Below, piece after piece: positions 1 to 5,286 of a stretch of DNA of 5,286 nt; position 1 is the first letter of the stretch, and each line of letters starts with the position of its first letter. The notes beneath the pieces were generated by a model, which was not told the origin of the DNA, did no database searches, and worked only from the letters and a program-made list of their open reading frames with translations. Origin of the DNA: CALBPI01 sp038533155 (GTDB taxonomy: Bacteria; Pseudomonadota; Gammaproteobacteria; Steroidobacterales; Woeseiaceae); NCBI GenBank assembly GCA_038533155.1, contig JBCAZH010000129.1:1-5286 (forward strand), given 5' to 3'. A program made the position numbers and the translations under genes.

Positions 1-1087
1 TGGCCAACTCGGCCGCATGCTCGGATTAGCTGGTCTGCCGCTTGGCGTTGATTTTGTTTTTCTCGATCCCGCTGAATCGCCGTGCGCAACGTTTGTCGGG
101 GAACATCTGAGAGCGCCCTACGACGACCCCGACGCACTCGCGAAGTTGAGCGCACAATGCGATGTAGTGACCTGCGAATTCGAGAATGTTCCTGCCGGTG
201 TGTTCGATATTCTGTCGCCGACGGAACCGCATCCCGCGAAGCAAGCCCTGCACATAGCCCAGGAGCGTGCTCGCGAAAAAACCGCGTTCGAAGCGGTGGG
301 CATTCCGGTTGCACCGTGGCGGTGCGTTGAAAACCAATCCGACGTCGATCAAGCGATCGAGGATCTGGGTTTGCCGCTGATCGCAAAAACTCGAACCATG
401 GGCTACGACGGCAAGGGTCAACAGCGGGTTCGTGCACCGGAAGATGCGACTGACTTGTTCGAGCAACTCGGCAATGTGCCGCTGCTAATGGAGCGTCTGG
501 TACCGTTCGACAGCGAACTGTCCGTGGTTGGCACAAGAGCGGTTGACGGCAGCAAAGTAATCTTCCCGCTGAGTCAAAACGTCCATCGCGATGGAATATT
601 GCACCGCAGCGAACAAGCACACCCCGATCAATCGCTGCAACGACAAGCGCGCAAGCACTTCGCTGCATTAACGGATTCCCTGAATTATGTGGGCACACTA
701 GCCATTGAGTTTTTCGTATCTGGCGGATTGCTGCTCGGCAACGAGTTCGCGCCTCGGGTGCATAACTCAGGCCATTGGACGCAAGATGGTATGCCCCACG
801 ATCAGTTCGAAAATCACATCAGAGCGGTCTGCGGGATGCCCGTTGGCGCCGGATCGCCCTATGGCCATTCCGGGATGATCAATTTGATCGGGCAAACGTG
901 CGGTGTCGAGGATTTGCTGGGTCATTCGGATGTGCATATCCATCTATACGGAAAATCGCCTCGCCCTGGTCGAAAACTGGGCCATGTCAACGTTTTGGCC
1001 AACTCCGCATCGACGCTGAGAGAACGACTCAACGACATCGCAGCGCACCTGGATCGGGCATACCAGGCGCAGGCACAACAGGTATAA
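1..1087 (+). CDS. purK: N5-carboxyaminoimidazole ribonucleotide synthase PurK (5' end cut by window)
   Basis: PurK is a cytosolic ATP-grasp enzyme of purine biosynthesis. It uses ATP and bicarbonate to turn AIR into N5-CAIR, which PurE then rearranges. The frame is open to the window edge: bases 2-19 read GQLGRM, the end of the family's N-terminal GGGQLGRM nucleotide-fold motif. The ATG at 17 is therefore an internal methionine and about 8-10 residues are missing. Counting from that methionine, CEFENVP is at 53-59, the ATP-grasp glycine loop MGYDGKGQ at 128-135, and glutamates 231 and 243, spaced like the two metal-ligand glutamates of E. coli PurK. The signature EFAPRVHNSGHWT is at 243-255 and the C-terminal RPGRKLGHVN at 316-325. 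Total length of about 370 residues is normal for the family. It normally follows purE, which would lie just outside the window. The ATPase-FHA gene starts 7 bases after its stop. Identification is secure. Confidence 0.96.
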   Translation, partial: GQLGRMLGLAGLPLGVDFVFLDPAESPCATFVGEHLRAPYDDPDALAKLSAQCDVVTCEFENVPAGVFDILSPTEPHPAKQALHIAQERAREKTAFEAVGIPVAPWRCVENQSDVDQAIEDLGLPLIAKTRTMGYDGKGQQRVRAPEDATDLFEQLGNVPLLMERLVPFDSELSVVGTRAVDGSKVIFPLSQNVHRDGILHRSEQAHPDQSLQRQARKHFAALTDSLNYVGTLAIEFFVSGGLLLGNEFAPRVHNSGHWTQDGMPHDQFENHIRAVCGMPVGAGSPYGHSGMINLIGQTCGVEDLLGHSDVHIHLYGKSPRPGRKLGHVNVLANSASTLRERLNDIAAHLDRAYQAQAQQV

Positions 1088-1088
1088 T
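1083..1088 (+). promoter_or_regulatory. Perfect -10 hexamer TATAAT at the purK/ATPase junction
   Basis: The sequence TATAAT spans the purK stop codon and ends 6 bases before the ATG at 1095. If it works as a sigma-70 type -10 box, transcription would start at about the A of that ATG, giving a leaderless or nearly leaderless mRNA. The best -35 match at a 17-base spacing, ATACCA at 1060-1065, matches consensus at only 3 of 6 positions, and there is no extended TGn motif. The ATPase gene also lacks a well-spaced Shine-Dalgarno: the nearest AGG, at 1080-1082, is 12 bases from the ATG. This could be a real internal promoter or a chance hexamer in a purK operon. Confidence 0.3.
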
Positions 1089-1094
1089 TCGACG

Positions 1095-2270
1095 ATGGCA
1101 TACACCGAACACTTCGGACTCAAGGAGCAACCGTTCCGCCTGACGCCGGATCCGGAATTTCTCTATTGGAGTGAGCAACACCAGAAGGCGAAGTCGTATC
1201 TCGAGTCAACGATTTGGCTCGCAGACGGGTTCGTTGTGCTCACTGGCGAGGTCGGTTCGGGTAAGACGACGCTACTACAGTCTTTCTTGTCTGATTTGGA
1301 AGACAATGTCGACTTTGCGTTGATTTCTCAAACACAGCTATCGCCAGAGGAGTTTCTGCAGGCGGTACTGGTCGAGTTCGGTTTCAAGCCCTTTGGCAAA
1401 GGAAAAGCCGAGCTGCTGGATATGTTGAACACATATCTTTTGGAACGGTATAGCGAAGATCGTCGAGTCCTGTTGATTATCGACGAGGCGCAGAATCTCT
1501 CGCGCGAAGTACTCGAAGAAATTCGTTTACTGAGTGGACTTGAGACGCACAAAGAAAAGGTCCTCAGAATCATCATCTCAGGGCAGCCGGAATTGCGGGA
1601 CAAGATCGCGCGCGATGACTTACGTCAGCTCACACAACGCGTGCGTTTGCGATGCCATCTCGAGCCACTGACTGCCGAGGAACAACAAGAGTACATCCGT
1701 CATCGGCTGACAGTCGCTGGCGCCGAAGATCCGAATCTCATCAAATCTGAATGCTACGACAAGATCTTTGAGTACACCGGCGGTGTCCCGCGCCTAACCA
1801 ACACGTTGTGCGATACCGCACTGCTGTGTGCATTTGCAGATGAAGCCGATGCGGTCGAAATCGAGCAACTCAATGCCGCCTTGGAAGAGCTTGGATGGCG
1901 CCCGTTCGACCAGGCGGCTGACTCCGGTCTGACTTCCGACAACCTTGCGATTTTGGCGCAGTTGGAGCTACGCGAAAAAGACAAGGTGTTATCGGTCCAC
2001 GAACTCACAACCGGGCGCATCGTGATCGGACGCACGGAAGACAACGATATCCGTATCGATTCGAAGTTTGTCAGCCGACACCATGCTCAGGTGACGACCA
2101 CACAAGAAACATCGGTCATTGAAGACCTCAATAGCACTAACGGAATGTTCATCGGCGCCAAACGCCTGAAGAAACGACGATTGAGAGATGGCGATGTCGT
2201 TGCAGTCGGCTCGCACCAACTCATCTACAAAGACTTCCGCGAGCTGGTTGAGGGGTTCGAGGAAGAGTAA
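1095..2270 (+). CDS. ExeA/GspA-type AAA ATPase with C-terminal FHA domain
   Basis: The protein has 391 residues. The N-terminus (YTEHFGLKEQPFRLTPDP, 3-20) is typical of ExeA/GspA ATPases and fixes the start. Walker A is GEVGSGKTT (51-59) and Walker B with the family's DEAQ is LLIIDEAQ (126-133). A sensor-1 type stretch IISGQPEL lies at 160-167, QRVRLR at 181-186 and a sensor-2 type GGVPRL at 229-234. After a linker of about 40 residues comes an FHA domain at about 307-378. It has all the usual phosphothreonine-pocket residues: GR (312-313), SRHH (327-330) and LNSTNG (345-350), then RDGDVVAVG (364-372). Classical ExeA carries a transmembrane segment and a peptidoglycan-binding domain; I see neither here, so the protein is probably cytosolic. 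No exeB-like gene or secretion gene is nearby. It may be co-transcribed with purK. Inference: an ATPase recruited to, or controlled by, a threonine-phosphorylated partner; its actual process is unknown. Confidence 0.93.
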   Translation: MAYTEHFGLKEQPFRLTPDPEFLYWSEQHQKAKSYLESTIWLADGFVVLTGEVGSGKTTLLQSFLSDLEDNVDFALISQTQLSPEEFLQAVLVEFGFKPFGKGKAELLDMLNTYLLERYSEDRRVLLIIDEAQNLSREVLEEIRLLSGLETHKEKVLRIIISGQPELRDKIARDDLRQLTQRVRLRCHLEPLTAEEQQEYIRHRLTVAGAEDPNLIKSECYDKIFEYTGGVPRLTNTLCDTALLCAFADEADAVEIEQLNAALEELGWRPFDQAADSGLTSDNLAILAQLELREKDKVLSVHELTTGRIVIGRTEDNDIRIDSKFVSRHHAQVTTTQETSVIEDLNSTNGMFIGAKRLKKRRLRDGDVVAVGSHQLIYKDFRELVEGFEEE

Positions 2271-2274
2271 GCGG

Positions 2275-2490
2275 CTAGCCCAGCGGGTCGTCATTCCCCG
2301 TGCGATGGGTTCTGTAGTCGCGGCGCCGCAGCCATAGCACCAAGCCATAAACCAGACAGACGATTCCTAGGACGAGGCATAGCGTCGGCAGCCACCAGAA
2401 GTCGAGATACATCGACAAGCCGAACAGAATCGCACCCGCGATACCATAGATATACGGAACGGCCTCATAAACTGGCTTTGACACCCACAC
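2275..2490 (-). CDS. Small two-helix inner-membrane protein, function unknown
   Basis: This is a 71-residue hypothetical protein with a GTG start. The start is supported by TGAGGAA (2500-2506 on the minus strand) 9 bases upstream. Two hydrophobic segments are visible, at about residues 11-29 and 33-54, with a short turn containing DFWW between them. Arginines (RRRDYR, 55-60) follow the second segment and the tail is polar (TGNDDPLG). By the positive-inside rule both ends should face the cytoplasm, making a helical hairpin. There is no signal peptide, cysteine pair or catalytic motif. The N-terminus (VSKPVYEAVPYIYG, 3-16) looks like a constrained family signature, but I cannot name a characterised family. 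It is the last gene of the minus-strand group: 75 bases follow the preceding small gene, and its stop lies 4 bases from the stop of the convergent ATPase gene. It could share a transcript with the 56-residue gene; no clear promoter of its own is visible. Confidence 0.75.
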   Translation of the reverse strand: MWVSKPVYEAVPYIYGIAGAILFGLSMYLDFWWLPTLCLVLGIVCLVYGLVLWLRRRDYRTHRTGNDDPLG

Positions 2491-2547
2491 GTCTCAGTGT
2501 TCCTCACAGACATTCCTGCCACGAACGGTCAGGATACCGCGAGAGTG

Positions 2548-2563
2548 GGCGTTAACGCACGCC
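2548..2563 (-). other. Short hairpin just after the 56-residue gene
   Basis: On the minus strand GGCGT and ACGCC form a 5-bp GC-rich stem around a 6-base loop, starting 2 bases after the TGA of the 56-residue gene. No T tract follows, so it is not a typical Rho-independent terminator. It could protect the 3' end of a processed message, weakly pause transcription, or be chance. Confidence 0.25.
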
Positions 2564-2565
2564 AA

Positions 2566-2736
2566 TCAGTCTTTCTTGATGCCGAACAAACGAAGCACGC
2601 GGGTTCCCAACGGTTCCTGAAATCCGTCAACACCAAAGTCGACCTGCTGTTTGGTGCCTTGCTCACGCAGTCGCTGTGCAAACTCGCGAGCCGCTGGGTC
2701 GAGATCGGTTTCTGTCAGAGTGTTGTCGAATTGCAT
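2566..2736 (-). CDS. Small charged cytosolic protein, function unknown
   Basis: This is a 56-residue hypothetical protein. I chose the ATG at 2736 because a near-ideal Shine-Dalgarno, AAGGGGGG (2741-2748), sits 4-5 bases upstream. An in-frame ATG 7 codons further out (2757) would place that site inside the coding region and has no visible ribosome site of its own. The N-terminus is acidic (TETDLDPA, 8-15). It is followed by a probable amphipathic helix (AAREFAQRLREQG, 15-27), a middle rich in Gln, Asp and Gly, and a basic-hydrophobic end (RVLRLFGIKKD, 46-56). There are no cysteines, membrane segments, signal peptide or known motif. It lies 113 bases after tldD, beyond a possible weak terminator, so it may have its own promoter or be the tail of the yhdP-tldD operon. 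The opposite-strand frame over this region has no ribosome site. I do not recognise the family. Confidence 0.65.
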   Translation of the reverse strand: MQFDNTLTETDLDPAAREFAQRLREQGTKQQVDFGVDGFQEPLGTRVLRLFGIKKD

Positions 2737-2756
2737 CGAGCCCCCCTTTCTGGGCA

Positions 2757-2773
2757 TGCATTAAGTCAATGCA
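2757..2773. repeat. Inverted repeat TGCATT-N5-AATGCA upstream of the 56-residue gene
   Basis: Perfect 6-bp arms, TGCATT at 2757-2762 and AATGCA at 2768-2773, flank a 5-base spacer. The 17-bp dyad lies 21 bases upstream of the proposed ATG at 2736, and its nearer arm is 8 bases beyond the Shine-Dalgarno. The position would suit an operator or a hairpin in the 5' leader. A 6-bp dyad can arise by chance, and no second copy was noticed in the window. Confidence 0.25.
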
Positions 2774-2792
2774 CGCAGTATGGGTGGCGCGG

Positions 2793-2826
2793 AAAAAAAT
2801 CTCAGTGAGCACGTTCACATCACTAA
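2793..2826 (-). terminator. Possible weak Rho-independent terminator after tldD
   Basis: Read on the minus strand, TTAGTGA and TCACTGA can form a 7-bp stem with one G-T pair around an 11-base loop. Two bases later comes a run of seven T (2793-2799). It starts about 24 bases after the tldD stop, where a terminator is expected. The stem is AT-rich and the loop long, so termination would be partial at best and read-through into the two small genes is plausible. Confidence 0.4.
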
Positions 2827-2849
2827 CGATTTGCATCTGACATAAGTTA

Positions 2850-4292
2850 CTACGCGCCGGTTCCCCCCACGGTGATCTCGTCCAGCAACACGGTAGGCTG
2901 CCCAACACCGACGGGAACGGCCTGCCCTTCTTTGCCACAGACGCCAACGCCATTATCAAGTTTCATATCGTTGCCGACCATACTTATCTGGTTCATCGCG
3001 TCGAGGCCATTGCCGATCAGGGTTGCTCCGCGGACGGGTGCGCCAATCTTGCCGTCTTCGATCAGATAAGCTTCGCTGGCAGAAAACACGAAGTTTCCCG
3101 ACGTAATGTCGACTTGACCACCGCCGAAATTCGGCGCGTAAAGACCCCGCTTAACCGAAGCGATGATCTCTTCCGGGTCATGCGATCCATTGCTCATATA
3201 GGTATTGGTCATTCGCGGCATAGGCGCATGTGCGAAAGACTCGCGTCGGCCGTTACCGGTGCTTTGCGTACCCATCAATCGCGCGTTGTGTTTGTCCTGC
3301 AGATACCCTTTAAGCACGCCGTTTTCGATTAATACCGTGCACTGGCTCTCGGTGCCTTCGTCATCCACGCTTAGCGACCCGCGACGGTCTGGAATCGTGC
3401 CATCGTCCACGATCGTGCACAGTGGTGAGGTCACCTGTTCACCGATTCTTCCGCTAAACGCCGAAGTCCCTTTGCGGTTGAAGTCGCCCTCTAGACCGTG
3501 CCCGACCGCTTCGTGCAACAGCACTGCAGGCCAGCCTGGGCCCAGCACTACAGGCATTGGACCTGCCGGCGACGGCACAGCTTCCAATGCGACCAGCGCT
3601 TGGCGCACGGCTTCCCGTCCGATCGCCATACCTTGTTCTAAATCGATTAAGAGATCGAGTCCGAAACGGCCACCACCGCCTGCATAGCCCTGCTCTCGTC
3701 GATCCCCATCGCGAACGATGACGGTCGCATTCAAGCGCACCAACGGCCGAGCATCCGCGCAAAAGGTACCGTCCGCTGCTGCCACCAAAATGTCATCGTG
3801 GTTGGCCATTAGACTGAGCGTCACTTGTTCGACACGCGGATCAAGCTCCCGAATACGGGCATCCAGAGTCTTCAGGGTCGTAGTCTTTATCTCATCGCTC
3901 ACAGACTGAAGCGGACTGGCACCCGAATACAGTGGCCTCGCGAACTGCGGCGTCAAAGCCGGCGCGCTCGCCGTCTGCCCCTGTCGCGTAATCGCCCTGG
4001 CCGCATCGGACGCTTTGAGCAAGGCGTGCATCGCCACATCGTCCGAGTATGCAAAGCCTGTTTTCTCGCCAGCGATAGCCCGCACTCCAACCCCCTGATG
4101 ACGGGCGTAACCCGCATCACGAACCACGCCATCTTCGAGGGTCCAATGCTCCCGCTCACTCATCTGAAAGTACAGATCCGCAGCGTCGATCTGCCGCTGC
4201 ATCAACTGACCAAGAACACTGCCAAGATTGGCCTCGGTCAACTCCGCACGATCGAGAATTCGCGCAGCCGTTAGTTCATTCGATTCGGACAT
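2850..4292 (-). CDS. tldD: TldD metalloprotease subunit (peptidase U62 family)
   Basis: TldD is the zinc-binding catalytic subunit of the cytosolic TldD/TldE (PmbA) protease, known in E. coli for degrading the antitoxin CcdA and processing the microcin B17 peptide. The chosen ATG at 4292 gives 480 residues, matching the 481 of E. coli. GAG at 4299-4301 lies 6 bases before it, overlapping the yhdP stop. An ATG at 4313 would add 7 residues and overlap yhdP by 14 bases, with a poorer ribosome site. In the 480-residue numbering, the N-terminal domain has ADLYFQ (38-43), LEDGVV (52-57) and GVGVRA..GEKTGFAYSDD (67-85). The metal motif HEAVGH, of the HExxxH type, is at 260-265 within LLHEAVGHGLEGDFNRKGT. 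SVDDEGT is at 308-314, and the C-terminal GVCGKEGQ.VPVG.GQPT at about 450-467 includes the cysteine (452) expected to be a further zinc ligand. All key residues are present. TldE is not in the window. Identification is secure. Confidence 0.96.
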   Translation of the reverse strand: MSESNELTAARILDRAELTEANLGSVLGQLMQRQIDAADLYFQMSEREHWTLEDGVVRDAGYARHQGVGVRAIAGEKTGFAYSDDVAMHALLKASDAARAITRQGQTASAPALTPQFARPLYSGASPLQSVSDEIKTTTLKTLDARIRELDPRVEQVTLSLMANHDDILVAAADGTFCADARPLVRLNATVIVRDGDRREQGYAGGGGRFGLDLLIDLEQGMAIGREAVRQALVALEAVPSPAGPMPVVLGPGWPAVLLHEAVGHGLEGDFNRKGTSAFSGRIGEQVTSPLCTIVDDGTIPDRRGSLSVDDEGTESQCTVLIENGVLKGYLQDKHNARLMGTQSTGNGRRESFAHAPMPRMTNTYMSNGSHDPEEIIASVKRGLYAPNFGGGQVDITSGNFVFSASEAYLIEDGKIGAPVRGATLIGNGLDAMNQISMVGNDMKLDNGVGVCGKEGQAVPVGVGQPTVLLDEITVGGTGA

Positions 4293-4299
4293 TTCGTTC

Positions 4300-5286
4300 T
4301 CAGTTCGGCACATCCAGCAGACAGCCTGCTAGATCGGAAGTCGCAACGAACCGGGCGGCATCGGTTCGGTCGATCGACGGCTCATCCCAACTTCCGTTAA
4401 TTTGATAGTACACCTCAGTCATGCCTTGCAATGGCTTTTTGAAAATCTGACTGAACAACAGCAGAGCCGCGCCGACCTGTGGGCCGGCGACGACTGCGCC
4501 GACGGCGGGCAACGTGTTGCCCACCTTCACGCTGACAATTGCGGTCTGATTGTAGTTGCGCTTATCGAGACTCGCCCTACCAATCAACCCCACATCAGCC
4601 GCGGGACTTTGCAACGCCAAATTGCAGGTAAACGCGTCACCGTTGACGATCCGGAACTCCCCGGTAATCTCTTCGAACTTGAAGCCTTTGCGGAACACAT
4701 CACTAAAATCGAGCGATAGCCTGCGTGGCAGCTCCACAAGACTGAGCAACCCAACGACTCGACCGGCGCCAGGATCCACCTCATCGAGGGTGCCTTCTTC
4801 GATTTTCAGTGTCGCGTCACCATCCAAGGAAGAGAGAAACTCAGCGCTTGGGCCGCCGTCCCAGCTGACATCAAACACGGCGTCGAGGCCACTGGCGGCG
4901 ACCCCCGGGGCATACCCGAGTTGACCCATCATGCGTTCCACATCGTTGCTCTGCACGTTGCCTGTCAGTCGCGTGATTGACCCTGCGGGCACGTCGCTAC
5001 TGATCAGCCAGCTGCCCGTTGCCGACATCGTAAACGCATCACTCGCGGTCGCGAGTCGATTCGCCTCAAGCCCATCGCCCACTCGGTTTAACTCCGCCTC
5101 CAGAACACCAAACTCCCGTTCGCCGAGCGCAAACGACTCAGCTCTAATTCTCAATGCGGGAAGCTTCGTTGGGTCAGCGTTACCCGTGCTTTCCGGATCC
5201 GCTTCAACCAGCGCGAGTCGCTGCATATCGAGGACGACAGGTGCTGAACCGGTTAACGTTCTTGGCAATGATATTGTTCCGGAAAC
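4300..5286 (-). CDS. yhdP: YhdP-family AsmA-like envelope protein, C-terminal part
   Basis: This is the last 328 residues of a large protein whose N-terminus lies outside the window. E. coli YhdP has about 1,266 residues, so roughly a quarter is visible. The frame stays open to the edge (VSGTIS before LPRTLTG), so the TTG at 5268 is not a start. YhdP-type proteins are anchored in the inner membrane, extend through the periplasm as AsmA-like beta-rich bridges, and affect phospholipid transport to the outer membrane. The visible part has the family's typical end: GRVVGLLSLVELPRRLSLDF, then FRKGFKFEEITGEF, a repeated beta-strand pattern, NTLPAVGAVVAGPQVGAAL, and YYQINGSWDEPSI near the C-terminus. 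These are recognised from memory of the family, not from a search. The gene ends 7 bases before tldD, matching the yhdP-tldD order of other gammaproteobacteria and implying co-transcription. No truncation or frameshift is seen. Confidence 0.93.
   Translation of the reverse strand, partial: VSGTISLPRTLTGSAPVVLDMQRLALVEADPESTGNADPTKLPALRIRAESFALGEREFGVLEAELNRVGDGLEANRLATASDAFTMSATGSWLISSDVPAGSITRLTGNVQSNDVERMMGQLGYAPGVAASGLDAVFDVSWDGGPSAEFLSSLDGDATLKIEEGTLDEVDPGAGRVVGLLSLVELPRRLSLDFSDVFRKGFKFEEITGEFRIVNGDAFTCNLALQSPAADVGLIGRASLDKRNYNQTAIVSVKVGNTLPAVGAVVAGPQVGAALLLFSQIFKKPLQGMTEVYYQINGSWDEPSIDRTDAARFVATSDLAGCLLDVPN

Noticed and set aside
26..466. Minus-strand frame of 146 codons inside purK
   Set aside because: It is antisense to conserved PurK motifs and has no features of its own.
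17..1087. ATG at 17 as the real start of purK
   Set aside because: Codons before it (bases 2-16) read GQLGR in frame, part of the PurK N-terminal motif, so the gene continues beyond the left edge.
1095..2270. The ATPase-FHA gene as part of a transposon or Tn7-like module (TnsC/ExeA-like ATPase)
   Set aside because: There is no transposase, integrase, terminal repeats or target-site duplication nearby, and the N-terminus and DEAQ motif fit ExeA/GspA. The flanking purK is intact.
2497..2808. Plus-strand reading frame of 103 codons over the 56-residue gene
   Set aside because: It has no ribosome site, no recognisable protein features, and lies opposite a minus-strand gene with a strong Shine-Dalgarno.
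2663..2959. Minus-strand frame of 98 codons overlapping the end of tldD
   Set aside because: It overlaps conserved tldD coding sequence in another frame and runs through the intergenic hairpin and the 56-residue gene. Its product is low in recognisable structure.
3205..3687. Plus-strand frame of 160 codons inside tldD
   Set aside because: It is antisense to the conserved metal-binding part of TldD, and its Ser/Pro/Arg-rich composition is typical of a shadow frame in GC-rich DNA.
3825..4274. Plus-strand frame of 149 codons inside tldD
   Set aside because: It is an arginine-rich shadow of the N-terminal half of tldD with no supporting ribosome site or family resemblance.
2850..4313. tldD together with the 56-residue gene as a modified-peptide (microcin-like) cluster
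   Set aside because: No cyclodehydratase, dehydrogenase, radical SAM or exporter gene is present, and tldD sits in its standard housekeeping place beside yhdP.
5266..5268. TTG at 5268 as the start of a 322-residue minus-strand protein
   Set aside because: The frame stays open to the right edge and the sequence is the C-terminal part of the much longer YhdP family.

Overview
The window looks like a piece of a gammaproteobacterial chromosome with moderately high GC. The main reason is the minus-strand pair yhdP-tldD, an adjacency familiar from Enterobacteriaceae and pseudomonads. An ordinary purK on the plus strand fits. I see no phage, insertion sequence, CRISPR array, rRNA or tRNA, and nothing that marks a mobile island. 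The organism cannot be named more closely from this sequence.

Left arm, plus strand (1-2270). The window opens inside purK (N5-carboxyaminoimidazole ribonucleotide synthase, purine biosynthesis), with only its extreme N-terminus missing. Seven bases after its stop begins a 391-residue protein. It has an ExeA/GspA-type AAA ATPase module, followed by a soluble C-terminal FHA (phosphothreonine-binding) domain in place of the membrane anchor and peptidoglycan-binding domain of classical ExeA. A perfect TATAAT lies across the purK stop, just upstream of the ATPase start.

Right arm, minus strand (5286-2275). Reading leftwards, there is the C-terminal quarter of a YhdP-family AsmA-like envelope protein, then a complete tldD (zinc metalloprotease subunit) starting 7 bases after the yhdP stop. 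A possible weak terminator follows, then two small genes. One is a 56-residue soluble charged protein with a strong Shine-Dalgarno. The other is a 71-residue protein with two membrane segments that starts with GTG. The two arms converge with only 4 bases between stop codons, and no convincing terminator is visible there.

The window is mostly housekeeping. The parts that deserve attention are the ATPase-FHA fusion, its possible leaderless promoter, and the two uncharacterised small genes downstream of tldD. I found no evidence for a defence system, secretion cluster or other dedicated new system.
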